Assembly: GCA_902612125.1 (NCBI GenBank)
Contig: CACMBV010000007.1
Coordinates: forward strand, 28,734-92,733
Reading direction: 5' to 3'
Source of the DNA: an uncultured Verrucomicrobiota bacterium
GTDB taxonomy: Bacteria > Verrucomicrobiota > Verrucomicrobiia > Opitutales > Seribacteraceae
DNA: 64,000 bases
The notes under the pieces are model-generated. The model saw only the letters and a program-made list of their open reading frames with translations. It was not told where the DNA came from and did no database searches. The stretch's first letter is position 1; each line of letters starts with the position of its first letter. Both the position numbers and the translations under genes were made by a program. This document shows, piece after piece, positions 1-8,679 of this stretch.

Positions 1-126
1 GGGGCTGACCTACGGGCCGTTCAGGACTTGCTCGGTCACGCCAGCCTCTCCACCACTCAAATTTACACGCATCTTTCAGTCGCCAAGCTTAAAGAGACTC
101 ATAAAACCGCTCACCCAAGATCCTGA
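1..126 (+). CDS. Tyrosine recombinase (XerC/XerD type), C-terminal end only
   Basis: Only the last 41 residues are inside the window; the gene begins to the left of position 1. The piece contains [14 protein letters not shown], the end of the catalytic domain of tyrosine recombinases: the histidine of the GH motif (visible residue 13) and the nucleophilic tyrosine in IYTH (visible residue 22). This matches the XerC/XerD family, which resolves chromosome dimers, more closely than phage integrases, but a 41-residue tail cannot separate XerC, XerD and a mobile-element integrase. The stop codon lies in a perfect 7-bp inverted repeat (121-127 with 133-139) that lacks a following T-run. Confidence 0.8.
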   Translation, partial: GADLRAVQDLLGHASLSTTQIYTHLSVAKLKETHKTAHPRS

Positions 127-222
127 AGAATTTTCAGGAAGTAAGGTTATTGGCGATTTTCTGAATGATCATCTTTTTGCTTGCGGATTGAGTTTCTGTT
201 TTTTGTATTTTAACTTTACTGA

Positions 223-828
223 ATGAATATCATCTTTTTGCCCTTTTTTTCCTTCTTCTCTTTTTGTCTAAGCTATGGGGATTCGACCCACTTTGATTTT
301 AAAGACCCTAAAAATATTAATAATATAATCTTTCAGATGGATGCACCCCTTGAGTCCATTAATGGTTCCGGGGATGGGGTTAGCGGACAAGTGAAGTTTG
401 ATCCGCAAAAACCGGAACTCACCACAGGGAAGATTTCCTTATCTGCCAAAAGCCTGCATGTAGGCAACCCTGTACTTAAAGAACATATGCATGGCAAAGA
501 TTGGCTTAATGTGGAGAAATTTCCCTCCATACACTTTTCCCTAAATCAGTTACATAACATTAAAAAAGACGGCATGGATGTTCTCGCAGATGCTCAGGGA
601 AAAATGACCATTCGAAACATCACCTTGGACATGAAAGTGCCTGTCAGGTTAACCTATCTCAAGGGGATGCTTGAGAAACGTAATCGTGTAAAGGGAGATC
701 TCCTTGTTATTCGTTCAAAGTTTTCGGTCAAGAGGGACGACTTTGATATTCAAGCCGGTCAAAATTTAGAGAAGGTAGCCAACGAAATTGAAATCTCTTT
801 AAATGTTGCAGGAGCTGCTCCTTTTTAG
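223..828 (+). CDS. Secreted YceI-like family protein
   Basis: The 201-residue product starts with a hydrophobic signal-like segment (about residues 2-18) and continues as a YceI domain, a lipocalin-like barrel that binds polyprenoid or other amphipathic ligands. Family features include the early DPKN..F.MDAPLESINGSG strand, the KEHMHGKDWLNVEKFPSIHF segment (residues about 86-105) with the typical W/F-P-x-I/H-F pattern, and GKMTIRNITLDMKVPV near residue 127. Size fits the family (about 190 residues). It is likely periplasmic. The gene stands alone, followed by two hairpins. Function in this organism cannot be fixed; YceI proteins are linked to stress and isoprenoid transport. Confidence 0.85.
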   Translation: MNIIFLPFFSFFSFCLSYGDSTHFDFKDPKNINNIIFQMDAPLESINGSGDGVSGQVKFDPQKPELTTGKISLSAKSLHVGNPVLKEHMHGKDWLNVEKFPSIHFSLNQLHNIKKDGMDVLADAQGKMTIRNITLDMKVPVRLTYLKGMLEKRNRVKGDLLVIRSKFSVKRDDFDIQAGQNLEKVANEIEISLNVAGAAPF

Positions 829-848
829 TAACTTAATATTTTACCCCA

Positions 849-908
849 TGGGAGAACCCCCATTCTCCCACCCCATTAAGCGGGAACGCTCATGCGTTCT
901 CGCTTTTT
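849..908 (+). terminator. Tandem hairpins, second one terminator-like
   Basis: A perfect 8-bp stem (849-856 with 863-870, loop of 6) is followed 9 bases later by a second stem (880-889 with 894-903, one G-T pair, loop TCAT) that runs straight into TTTTT at 904-908. The second hairpin plus T-run is a standard intrinsic terminator for the YceI gene. It also separates that gene from the cysC operon. Confidence 0.7.
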
Positions 909-941
909 GGTTTGGTACCCTTCTTTGACCTTTTCTTATTT

Positions 942-1538
942 ATGTGCCCACAAAATATTCATCCAATTGAAGATCGCATTCTTAAAAGAAGCGAGAGGGA
1001 ATCCTCGAACAATCATCGAGGTGGTGTCTTTTGGTTGTGCGGGTTGTCTGGTTCCGGAAAAAGCACCCTAGCCTTAGAATTGGAAAAGCTTCTTTTTGAA
1101 AAAAATATACAAAATATAGTCATCGATGGAGATGATGTCAGAAATGGGCTGTGCAAGGATTTGGGCTTTAGCATGGGTCATCGTAAGGAAAATGTCCGCC
1201 GGGTAAGTGAAATGGCAAAACTAATGTCCAGAAACGGTTTTGTGGTGATTGTTTCCCTTATCTCTCCAACGAAATCGATCAGGGAAGATGCTAAAGAAAT
1301 TATTGGGGAAGATGATTTTTTTGAAATTTTTGTGAAGTGTTCTTTTGAAAAGTGCAAACAAAGAGATGTTAAAGGTCTTTACGCGAAATTAGACAATGGC
1401 GAAATTGAGTCGTTTACTGGCAAGGATTCAACCTTTGAGCCTCCCCTTACTCCTTGGCTTTTGCTGGACACGGAAAACACATCTCTCGCCAGTTCTATGA
1501 TAAAACTTTCAACCGCGGTTATGGATGAAGTCACCTAA
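942..1538 (+). CDS. cysC: Adenylyl-sulfate (APS) kinase
   Basis: APS kinase phosphorylates adenosine 5'-phosphosulfate with ATP to give PAPS, the sulfate donor. With the ATG at 942 the protein has 198 residues, the usual family length. It shows the P-loop GLSGSGKST (residues 34-42), DGDDVRNGLCKDLGFS with the family's D-G-D-x-V-R signature, RKENVRRVSEMAKLM, and SLISPTKSIRE, corresponding to the SP..x.R segment. An in-frame TTG at 912 would add ten hydrophobic residues but sits right behind the upstream terminator, so 942 is preferred. It is the first gene of a compact operon (11-bp gap to cysD) and is not fused to cysN. Confidence 0.93.
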   Translation: MCPQNIHPIEDRILKRSERESSNNHRGGVFWLCGLSGSGKSTLALELEKLLFEKNIQNIVIDGDDVRNGLCKDLGFSMGHRKENVRRVSEMAKLMSRNGFVVIVSLISPTKSIREDAKEIIGEDDFFEIFVKCSFEKCKQRDVKGLYAKLDNGEIESFTGKDSTFEPPLTPWLLLDTENTSLASSMIKLSTAVMDEVT

Positions 1539-1549
1539 GCTTTCAAATT

Positions 1550-2455
1550 ATGCGCAATTACAATTTAAATCACTTACAGCAACTTGAAGCAGAAGCTATT
1601 TTTGTGCTTCGTGAGACCGCCGCTCAGTTTGAACGACCAGGACTGCTTTTTTCTGGAGGTAAAGATTCCATTATCATGGCTTATCTAGCTTCCAAAGCCT
1701 TCGCACCAGCCAAAATCCCATTTCCCTTTGTACATGTGGATACGGGGCACAATTTTCCGGAAACCATTGAATTCAGAGACAAATTCGTGAAAGAGTACGG
1801 TGTTGATTTAGTAGTAGGCTTGGTGCAGGATTCGATTGACCGGGGCACGGCAGCTGAGGAAACCGGCCTCAATGCAAGCAGGAACGCCCTTCAGTCAGTA
1901 ACTTTACTCGAAACCATCGATCGCGAAAATTTTGACGCCTGCCTCGGTGGAGGTCGCAGAGATGAGGAGAAAGCCCGGGCCAAAGAGCGGTTTTTCTCTC
2001 ATCGTGACTCGTTCGGACAATGGAATCCAAAGAACCAAAGACCTGAAATATGGAATCTTTTCAACGGGGGAAAGGGGCAGGGGGAAAACTTTCGGATTTT
2101 TCCCCTCAGTAATTGGACGGAAATGGATGTGTGGCAATATGCCAAAACCGAGGGAATCGAACTGCCAAGTCTGTACTTTGCCCATGAGAGAAATGTCATC
2201 GAAAGGAACGGTATGCTCCTTGCCATCACCGATTTTGTTTCCCCTCACGAGAAGGAGGAAGTGAGGAAAGAGAAGGTTCGTTTTCGTACAATTGGTGATG
2301 CCACTTGTACCGGAGCGGTCATATCGGATGCAGCCAATTTGGAGGAAGTCGTTGCTGAAGTATCTGCATCCAGAGTGACTGAACGGGGCTCAAGGGCGGA
2401 TGACAAGAGATCGGAAGCGGCCATGGAAGATCGTAAAAAACAAGGTTATTTCTAA
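1550..2455 (+). CDS. cysD: Sulfate adenylyltransferase subunit 2
   Basis: CysD is the ATP-sulfurylase catalytic subunit, an N-type ATP pyrophosphatase that joins sulfate to AMP. The PP-loop SGGKDS is at residues 35-40. The conserved GGGRRDEEKARAKERFFSHRD block and the C-terminal ATCTGAV...SRVTERGSRADDKRS segment are characteristic, and the 301-residue length is the family norm. It sits between cysC (11-bp gap) and cysN (11-bp gap), so the three are probably co-transcribed and translated in step. It should act in the cytoplasm as a heterodimer with CysN. Confidence 0.96.
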   Translation: MRNYNLNHLQQLEAEAIFVLRETAAQFERPGLLFSGGKDSIIMAYLASKAFAPAKIPFPFVHVDTGHNFPETIEFRDKFVKEYGVDLVVGLVQDSIDRGTAAEETGLNASRNALQSVTLLETIDRENFDACLGGGRRDEEKARAKERFFSHRDSFGQWNPKNQRPEIWNLFNGGKGQGENFRIFPLSNWTEMDVWQYAKTEGIELPSLYFAHERNVIERNGMLLAITDFVSPHEKEEVRKEKVRFRTIGDATCTGAVISDAANLEEVVAEVSASRVTERGSRADDKRSEAAMEDRKKQGYF

Positions 2456-2466
2456 ATTTTATAGGT

Positions 2467-3735
2467 ATGGATAAAGATTATATAGAAATGGACATGCTAC
2501 GTTTTACCACCGCAGGAAGCGTCGACGATGGTAAAAGCACCCTGATAGGAAGGTTATTCCATGACACAAAATCCATTTTCGAAGATCAATTGGAAGCAAT
2601 CGAGCAAAGCAGTAAAAAGCGTGGAGATGAAAATATTAACTTGGCTTTATTAACTGACGGTCTTCGGGCAGAAAGGGAACAGGGAATAACCATTGATGTG
2701 GCATACCGATATTTTGCCACTCCCAAGCGCAAATTTATCATCGCAGACACTCCTGGTCATATCCAATACACCCGCAATATGGTGACCGGTGCTTCCACGG
2801 CAAACCTTGCACTCATTCTTGTCGATGCTCGAAATGGAGTGGTCGAGCAAACCAGAAGGCATAGTTTCATTGCTGATCTACTAGGCATTAAGCATATCGC
2901 CGTCTGTATCAACAAAATGGATTTAGTGGGATATGAAGAAGAAGTCTATGAAAAGGTGCTTCGCCAATTTAGTGATTTTGCCAGTCGTCTTGAAAATATT
3001 TCGGAAGTCACTTTCATTCCCCTCAGTGCACTCAAAGGGGATAATATTGTGGAGAGATCTGAAAATATGCCTTGGTACAAAGGTGCCCCTTTACTATACC
3101 ATTTGGAAAATGTTTACATTGGCTCGGATGCGAATCATGTGGATTCTCGCTTTCCCGTTCAATGGGTGATCCGACCGCATTCTGACAAACATCATGATTT
3201 TCGAGGATTTGCCGGTAGAGTCGCTGGTGGCGTATTTAAAAGGGGCGATGAAATAACTGCACTTCCCTCCGGCTTCACTTCGAGAATTTCAAAAATCATG
3301 CTTGGGGAAGAAGAGATGGAGGAAGCTTTTTTCCCTCAATCGGTAACCATACAATTAGAAGACAAAATTGATATCAGCCGAGGCGATATGTTGGTAAAAC
3401 CAAACAATCAGCCAAAATCTTCACAGGATCTGGATGCAAGAATCTGTTGGTTTTCCAACTCCAAAAAGCTAACCCATGGTGGAAAATATCTGATTAAGCA
3501 TACCACAAAAACCGCCCAGGCTATGATTTCAGAGATTACCTACAAGGTGGATGTAAATAGCCTGCGGAAAAATGAACAGGATAAAGAGTTTAACATGAAT
3601 GATATTGGTAGAATCAAATTCAGAACTTCCGAGCCAATCTTTTACGATACCTATCGGAGGAACCGAAATACGGGTAGTTTCATCTTGATCGATCCTTTCA
3701 CTCATCAAACATTAGCTGCTGGTATGCTTAGGTGA
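2467..3735 (+). CDS. cysN: Sulfate adenylyltransferase subunit 1 (GTPase)
   Basis: CysN is the regulatory GTPase of ATP sulfurylase; GTP hydrolysis drives APS formation by CysD. The EF-Tu-like G domain shows G1 GSVDDGKS (residues 17-24), G3 DTPGH (94-98) and G4 NKMD (149-152), followed by beta-barrel domains 2 and 3 (GGVFKRGDEI, ISRGDMLV). At 422 residues it is a stand-alone CysN without a fused APS kinase, which agrees with the separate cysC two genes upstream. Its TGA overlaps the ATG of the next gene by one base, indicating translational coupling. Confidence 0.95.
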   Translation: MDKDYIEMDMLRFTTAGSVDDGKSTLIGRLFHDTKSIFEDQLEAIEQSSKKRGDENINLALLTDGLRAEREQGITIDVAYRYFATPKRKFIIADTPGHIQYTRNMVTGASTANLALILVDARNGVVEQTRRHSFIADLLGIKHIAVCINKMDLVGYEEEVYEKVLRQFSDFASRLENISEVTFIPLSALKGDNIVERSENMPWYKGAPLLYHLENVYIGSDANHVDSRFPVQWVIRPHSDKHHDFRGFAGRVAGGVFKRGDEITALPSGFTSRISKIMLGEEEMEEAFFPQSVTIQLEDKIDISRGDMLVKPNNQPKSSQDLDARICWFSNSKKLTHGGKYLIKHTTKTAQAMISEITYKVDVNSLRKNEQDKEFNMNDIGRIKFRTSEPIFYDTYRRNRNTGSFILIDPFTHQTLAAGMLR

Positions 3736-4856
3736 TGGAGTTAGAAGAAAGCCTGAAAAAAAGACTCCTTGAGCTAGGAAGAAGACTGCTTGATCAAGAT
3801 GCTGCCAGAACTCTGATTGAACCTCTAGGGAACTCTTCGGGCTTTTGGTTTGGGGGAGGAAATATTTGTCTGCAAGAAGAGGGAAATATTCTCGTGAGTG
3901 GAAGGTTCCGAAATGAAGGTGATGCCCGGACCGGAACTGGAGCAGGGGCAAGAGGACTTGAATGTGCTGTTTTCAGTGCCAGTTCGCCCTCCGATGATTT
4001 TCAAAAAGTATTGTCTTTTTCAAAGGAAGAACTCTCCCATACGGAGGAAGTGGTCTCGATCGAAGGGGTATCATTGATAGCTGGTAGCACCTCGAAAAGT
4101 GCATTTGAGTTTATTATTTCCACGGAAAAAAAGACAGCATATCCGAAAAACCTGATCCACTTTCAAAAACCCGGAACCGGGGTCTGGTCTATTGACCTTT
4201 TAGAATCAGAAAACGGCTTGGGTTCTTTTAAGTTGAAGGAAATGACAACCATTGCCCGGTCGAAAAAAGGTTCGACGCTTCACTACAAGGACCCGGTGGC
4301 ATTTCATCAGGGCGATGGACAAACACAGGTGATTTTTTGTCATCATCCTTTTTCGTGGTCCAGTTCAAACAGCGGATTACTTACCAGACATTCAGGCAAG
4401 AATTCATTTAATCTTGTCTCTGAAAACATTTTGGAGCGGGGAAATAGCTGGGATGTTGCCTGTTTACGAGTCACCGAAAAACTTCCGTTACCCAAAATCG
4501 GAAAGTTTGCAGATTTGCCTGATCTTTCTCTCTTTTTTTACGATGGTGCGGAGTGCTTACGCCCGCTTGATCAAAACCCGAAAGCTGCTCAAAGACCACG
4601 TGGTTATTCATGTGAAGAACTCGGTGGGCTGGCATGGGGTTGGGACGCTGAATTCCCCAAGCTGAATAAGCTTTCCATTGATTTTCCGATGTTTATCTCG
4701 CCTCATGGAAGCGGCTGCAGTCGCTATGCCTCCGCTGTTACTCTTAAGGACGGTTCAATTTTTGCTACCTGGCAACAATCGCAAAAAAATGAATCCCAAC
4801 CATTGGTTGGGCATCATTTATCCTATGCGGAAGTAGTCAGAATTCTGAGGAACTAG
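3735..4856 (+). CDS. Conserved protein of unknown function, coupled to cysN
   Basis: I do not recognise a named family with certainty. The 373-residue protein lacks a signal peptide. It contains an N-terminal FWFGGGNICLQEEGNILVSG strand and a RNEGDARTGTGAGARGLECA block, then repeated short beta-strand segments (for example KDPVAFHQGDGQTQVIFCHH), and ends with SPHGSGCSRYASAVTLKDG and ATWQQSQ. The pattern suggests a five-bladed beta-propeller like those of GH43/GH32 or sialidase-like proteins, but no catalytic triad can be assigned. The start is the ATG overlapping the cysN stop (TGATG); a GTG three bases earlier is also possible. Position as the last gene of the PAPS operon suggests a sulfation- or sulfated-sugar-related role, which is inference only. 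Confidence 0.6.
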   Translation: MELEESLKKRLLELGRRLLDQDAARTLIEPLGNSSGFWFGGGNICLQEEGNILVSGRFRNEGDARTGTGAGARGLECAVFSASSPSDDFQKVLSFSKEELSHTEEVVSIEGVSLIAGSTSKSAFEFIISTEKKTAYPKNLIHFQKPGTGVWSIDLLESENGLGSFKLKEMTTIARSKKGSTLHYKDPVAFHQGDGQTQVIFCHHPFSWSSSNSGLLTRHSGKNSFNLVSENILERGNSWDVACLRVTEKLPLPKIGKFADLPDLSLFFYDGAECLRPLDQNPKAAQRPRGYSCEELGGLAWGWDAEFPKLNKLSIDFPMFISPHGSGCSRYASAVTLKDGSIFATWQQSQKNESQPLVGHHLSYAEVVRILRN

Positions 4857-4914
4857 AATCGGCCCTTAAGATATTTCTCAACTCACATCTCCCACCATAA
4901 ACCCAAGTAAGTTT

Positions 4915-6639
4915 TTGCATAAACTCCCAACTCTCATTTTTTCGATTCTTCTAGGATTCGCCCATAACCTATTTGGGGAACAGCGGTACCAATGGACCAC
5001 CGACCACATGCAGGTTGGCGTTCGTTGGCAACCATTCGGTCTCAAGAATTGTGAAATCTATGATGCCAATCGCCCACTCATTAAAAAACACAGTAGCTAT
5101 GCACAATTTTGGGTAAACTGGAATGCTGCGGAACCCAATCCAGGCAATACGGACTACAAAAATAATATGTCCGGTTACTTACATGGGATCGACCATGCGA
5201 TTAATTTGTGCGCAGAGCGAGGAGTTCAGGTAGAACTTGTGATGTGGCATTGTCCGGCGTGGGCCTCTGAAAACGGGGAAGGGGGGGCATGGAAACCGAG
5301 GGCAGGGGAATACCCTAAATTCGTTACGCGGATCGCCCAATACTTTAAAAAGCGTGTTGGTGCTTACCAACTTTATCATGAAGTCAACCTGCAGGGAATG
5401 ATGAACGAAGCTGACATGAACTTCATCAAGGAAGAAATCTTCACAAACGGAGCCAAGGCCATTCGCAGGGTATATGAAGGAGAACCAAGCAAGCATGTAA
5501 TCGTATCAACCTCGGGAACTTCACCATGTCAGCCATGCGGAGCTCGGGCAGGACTAAATGGAGTAGGTGCAGTTGCCGTGGATGATTACTATGATCAATT
5601 GGTAGCCGATAAAGAATTAATGTCACAAGTAGATGCTCTTAATCTCAATATCTCGGATCATTTGAATGGATACGGAATGATGGACGGCCAGCTTATTCCT
5701 AATTGCTGGAAACAATATGATTTGGCTCGAGAGAAATTGGATTTAGCAAACTACCGATCCAAAAAAATCTTATCTTCGGAATCCTGGATTTGCTGGGACG
5801 CTTCAGATAATAATCATGATGTGAATGCGGATGGAAAAAAAGATGAGAGGGATGCATTTGAAAAATCCATAACCATCTTTGGCAAAGTTTTGGAGCGCGG
5901 ACTGAACACGGTGAACTTACCTTGGTGTGACAACTCCAGTCGTTGGTCCATGGGTTTAACCAAACGGGTTGATTACAGTGGCCAGATCAAGAAACTGAAA
6001 CCCGAATGGGTTATTCCTGCAAATGAGGGTGGTCCAGATGTGGTGATCCGCAAACTAGGCATTCATGGACCGGAGGAGAAACTCAAACCCCACGAAGTTC
6101 CTGAAAGCGGGCTTCGCTTTACCAAAAAAAATTACATTAACCCGGGTGACCCAAATCATTTACACTACTATATTTGGAGATGGTATGCCCAAATTGCAGG
6201 AGGTTCAGATGAAGTGGTCCGTCACGCCATGGCCGGTGAACGGGGAAATGACATCACCACCAACGGAAACGGACTGACCGGTAATGAACAGTATAAGATC
6301 TCATCTTATAATCGAAACAAGCAATCCTTCACTGTTCTGGTCTATGCGAGCGGTGCAGCAGGTACGGGATCGCTCGAGGTATCAATTCCATCAACCATCC
6401 AGAATGGTAAATATTACAACAATGAATTTTCTAAAATTGATTTCCGTGGAGAAGGTTTTCAAAATGGATCAAAATATCATGTAAGCACCGTAACCAAAGA
6501 TATCAATAATGCTACAGGTAGGGACGAGAATGTATCCATTGGAGGTAGTCGAAATCAAGTGGTAAGAAACGATGTATTGAAAGTTAGAATTGGAAAGATT
6601 CGCAAATTTACGACAATTAAATTTACCAGAGCAAAATAA
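4915..6639 (+). CDS. Secreted clan GH-A-like TIM-barrel glycoside hydrolase
   Basis: The 574-residue protein appears to start at TTG (4915), because only that start provides the signal peptide (basic HK, then LPTLIFSILLGFAHNLFG). The mature part reads like a (beta/alpha)8 retaining glycosidase of the GH39/GH5 kind: GVRWQPFG at the barrel entry, FWVNWNAAEPNPG, VELVMWHCPAWA, then YHEVN with a candidate acid/base Glu156 and SSESW with a candidate nucleophile Glu289. A C-terminal beta domain (from about residue 450) follows. The acid/base motif differs from the usual N-E-P, so family assignment stays open. It converges on the DUF1080 gene 46 bp away. Likely periplasmic or extracellular polysaccharide degradation. 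Confidence 0.65.
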   Translation: MHKLPTLIFSILLGFAHNLFGEQRYQWTTDHMQVGVRWQPFGLKNCEIYDANRPLIKKHSSYAQFWVNWNAAEPNPGNTDYKNNMSGYLHGIDHAINLCAERGVQVELVMWHCPAWASENGEGGAWKPRAGEYPKFVTRIAQYFKKRVGAYQLYHEVNLQGMMNEADMNFIKEEIFTNGAKAIRRVYEGEPSKHVIVSTSGTSPCQPCGARAGLNGVGAVAVDDYYDQLVADKELMSQVDALNLNISDHLNGYGMMDGQLIPNCWKQYDLAREKLDLANYRSKKILSSESWICWDASDNNHDVNADGKKDERDAFEKSITIFGKVLERGLNTVNLPWCDNSSRWSMGLTKRVDYSGQIKKLKPEWVIPANEGGPDVVIRKLGIHGPEEKLKPHEVPESGLRFTKKNYINPGDPNHLHYYIWRWYAQIAGGSDEVVRHAMAGERGNDITTNGNGLTGNEQYKISSYNRNKQSFTVLVYASGAAGTGSLEVSIPSTIQNGKYYNNEFSKIDFRGEGFQNGSKYHVSTVTKDINNATGRDENVSIGGSRNQVVRNDVLKVRIGKIRKFTTIKFTRAK

Positions 6640-6685
6640 TTATCCGTAATCAAAGCATTCTGCAAAAACTCCCCACATGTCGTGG

Positions 6686-7318
6686 CTAGAGTCTTGTAAT
6701 CTTCAAATTTCTATACCAAACGGGATCCATGTGATCTTGCAAAAGAATGGGTCCTTTCCAAGTGCCAAAGCCTTCATTTCTACGATATTTACTTTTTTGA
6801 AATCGCTTATTCCAGTCATTCGTTCCCCAAAGAATTTCAACCACTTTCTCTCCGTTTAGCCAATGCTCGATCTGGTCACCCTTGGCGATAATTTTTCCGC
6901 TATTCCATTCACCCACTGGATTCAGAGATTTTGAGTCGGGTGCGGCAACCAATTCGTAGAGAGATCCTGCCCGATGGCTGGGGTTTTTATTATCCCTGTG
7001 CTTTTGATCATCCAATACCTGATATTCCAGACCAAGACTTCCGCGTGTTCGGTATTTAATTCCACTATTTCCAGCTTTCGAAATTTTCCACTCAAAAGTT
7101 AATTCAAAATCTTTGAATTTCTCCTTGGTTATAATATCACCGCTTAGACTTTTACGGTGGATTACACCATCCTTAATTATCCAGCCTGAACCAACTGGCT
7201 TTCCGTTAACTTTAGTCCATTGCGAAAAATTATCAGATGGAAATAAATCAATCGCATTCCCTGATTTTCCATGGACTGAACAGAGCATTCCTATAACTAT
7301 AATAAAATTGTATTTCAT
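6686..7318 (-). CDS. Secreted DUF1080 (3-keto-disaccharide hydrolase-like) protein
   Basis: The 210-residue protein has a signal peptide (MKYNFIIVIGMLCSVHG) and one DUF1080 domain, a concanavalin-like jelly roll common in Verrucomicrobiota and Planctomycetota; some members hydrolyse 3-keto-disaccharides and others bind sugars. Typical segments are DNFSQWTKVNGKPVGSGW, KFKDFELTFEWKIS, NSGIKYRT, LEYQVLDDQKH, SLYELVAAP, WNSGKIIAKGDQIEHWLNG and the terminal PILLQDH...VWYRNLKI. Here H in ILLQDH and the E of LEYQVLDD are conserved. It diverges from the isomerase gene at 7462 across a 143-bp AT-rich promoter region. Confidence 0.88.
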   Translation of the reverse strand: MKYNFIIVIGMLCSVHGKSGNAIDLFPSDNFSQWTKVNGKPVGSGWIIKDGVIHRKSLSGDIITKEKFKDFELTFEWKISKAGNSGIKYRTRGSLGLEYQVLDDQKHRDNKNPSHRAGSLYELVAAPDSKSLNPVGEWNSGKIIAKGDQIEHWLNGEKVVEILWGTNDWNKRFQKSKYRRNEGFGTWKGPILLQDHMDPVWYRNLKITRL

Positions 7319-7461
7319 AATTGGGAAAAGATTGTTGAATTAGGAATGTCCATAAATTTTACTTCTCACAACTTCATTTTGTATTCATATTTAATTTTGT
7401 AGCGTAGAAATTTAAAGGGTTTTGAATGAGCATCGTTTTTTCATCGAAATGAAGTGAGTGG

Positions 7462-8298
7462 ATGAATCGTCGAAATTTCTTAGCCTGTAGTTCCAGCTTG
7501 GCATTGTCTAGTGATATGCTCTCCGCAAAAGAGTTATCTTTTAATGGTCGCATCAAAAAAGCAGTTAAGTTTGGGAAAAAGCCGAATGAAATCCTCATGA
7601 ACAAGATTGTAGACCTGGGCTTTGATGGAATCGAGGGGTCGGCCCCTGGTTTACAGGTTCATGAGATGAAAAAAGTCTGTCAAGAAATGAATCTACCCAT
7701 GCACGGAGTGGTATATAACAAGCACTGGAAAGTCAGATTATCCAACCCCGATCCCCAAGTAAGCAGGGAAAGCAGATTGGGTTTGGCACAGGCCATGAAA
7801 GAATCAAAAGGAGTTGGGGGGACCTCCGTGCTCCTTGTTCCTGGTCGCGTAAAAGGCGATCAGGAAACTCATCAGGACCTCTGGGATCGGTCAATCAGGC
7901 AAATCCGAAAACTCATTCCTTTGGCCAAAGAACTCCGGGTTCATATTCTGATCGAAACGGTATGGAACGGATTTTGTTACCAACCTGAGCAGTTTCGCGA
8001 TTACATTGATGAAATTGAAAGTCCTTGGGTTCAGGCTTACTTCGACATCGGGAATATGCAAAAGTTTGCTCCCAGTCACGAGTGGATTCGTATTCTCGGG
8101 AAGCGTACTCTCAAACTAGATGTTAAGGACTGGGGTTCAAAAAATGGATTTTGCCCCCTAGGGCAGGGGGATGTGGATTGGAAAAAGGTCCGTCAAGAAC
8201 TTGAAAAAACAGAATTTGCCGGTTGGGCAACCCGTGAGGGAAATGACGGTGGGCTTGAAAATACCGTCAAACTTATGGATCAATTGCTGAGGTTATAA
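7462..8298 (+). CDS. Exported sugar phosphate isomerase/epimerase-like TIM-barrel protein
   Basis: The 278-residue protein begins with a twin-arginine-like leader (MNRRNFLACSSSLALSS), followed by an AP-endonuclease-2-type TIM barrel. Recognisable parts are LGFDGIEGSAPG, GTSVLLVPGRVKGDQET, the metal-ligand segments ILIETVWNGF (Glu) and VQAYFDIGNM (Asp), LKLDVKDWG (Asp/Lys region) and GWATREG near the end. Such proteins isomerise or epimerise keto sugars; a secreted version is frequent in this phylum beside DUF1080 and Gfo/Idh/MocA genes, where a role in 3-keto-sugar processing is plausible. Divergent from the DUF1080 gene, so the pair may share control. Confidence 0.85.
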   Translation: MNRRNFLACSSSLALSSDMLSAKELSFNGRIKKAVKFGKKPNEILMNKIVDLGFDGIEGSAPGLQVHEMKKVCQEMNLPMHGVVYNKHWKVRLSNPDPQVSRESRLGLAQAMKESKGVGGTSVLLVPGRVKGDQETHQDLWDRSIRQIRKLIPLAKELRVHILIETVWNGFCYQPEQFRDYIDEIESPWVQAYFDIGNMQKFAPSHEWIRILGKRTLKLDVKDWGSKNGFCPLGQGDVDWKKVRQELEKTEFAGWATREGNDGGLENTVKLMDQLLRL

Positions 8299-8327
8299 AA
8301 GATTATTAAGGCAATTATATCCAGTAA

Positions 8328-8639
8328 TTAAAAGGGTGCCACCTCGACTACCAATCCGTCCAAGTCGTCGGTCATTTCGATTTGGCAACTTAGACGACTA
8401 CGCTCGTCGGTGTCACTCTCAAGATCAATCAGGTCCTGCTCAGCTTCCGTAGCTCTGCCGGTCTTGTCCAGCCACTCAGGTTTTACCCGAACATGACAGG
8501 TTGCGCAGGAACAGCAACCGCTACATGCACCTTCAATGCCCTCAACATCGTATTCACGGGCAATCTCCATGAGATTCCCGATTGCATCTTCGACGACGAC
8601 TTCGTTTCCACTTGGAGTGATATAAGTTACTTTAGCCAT
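8328..8639 (-). CDS. 2Fe-2S ferredoxin, adrenodoxin/ISC type
   Basis: The 103-residue protein carries the plant/adrenodoxin-type cluster motif C-x5-C-x2-C (Cys39, Cys45, Cys48) and the fourth ligand Cys85 in RLSCQI, so it binds one 2Fe-2S centre. HVRV after the third cysteine and the acidic helix LDKTGRATEAEQDLIDLESD are typical of the Fdx/adrenodoxin branch. Two extra cysteines (42 and 43) sit inside the cluster loop. It serves as a soluble one-electron carrier; no partner reductase or hydroxylase is adjacent. The gene converges with the isomerase gene (29-bp gap). Confidence 0.93.
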   Translation of the reverse strand: MAKVTYITPSGNEVVVEDAIGNLMEIAREYDVEGIEGACSGCCSCATCHVRVKPEWLDKTGRATEAEQDLIDLESDTDERSRLSCQIEMTDDLDGLVVEVAPF

Positions 8640-8679
8640 AGCATTCGGTCTAATCGTAAAATAAAATAAGTCGAATTAA

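Noticed and set aside
1904..2264. Overlapping open frames on both strands inside cysD
   Set aside because: cysD is conserved over the entire stretch, so these are frame shadows.
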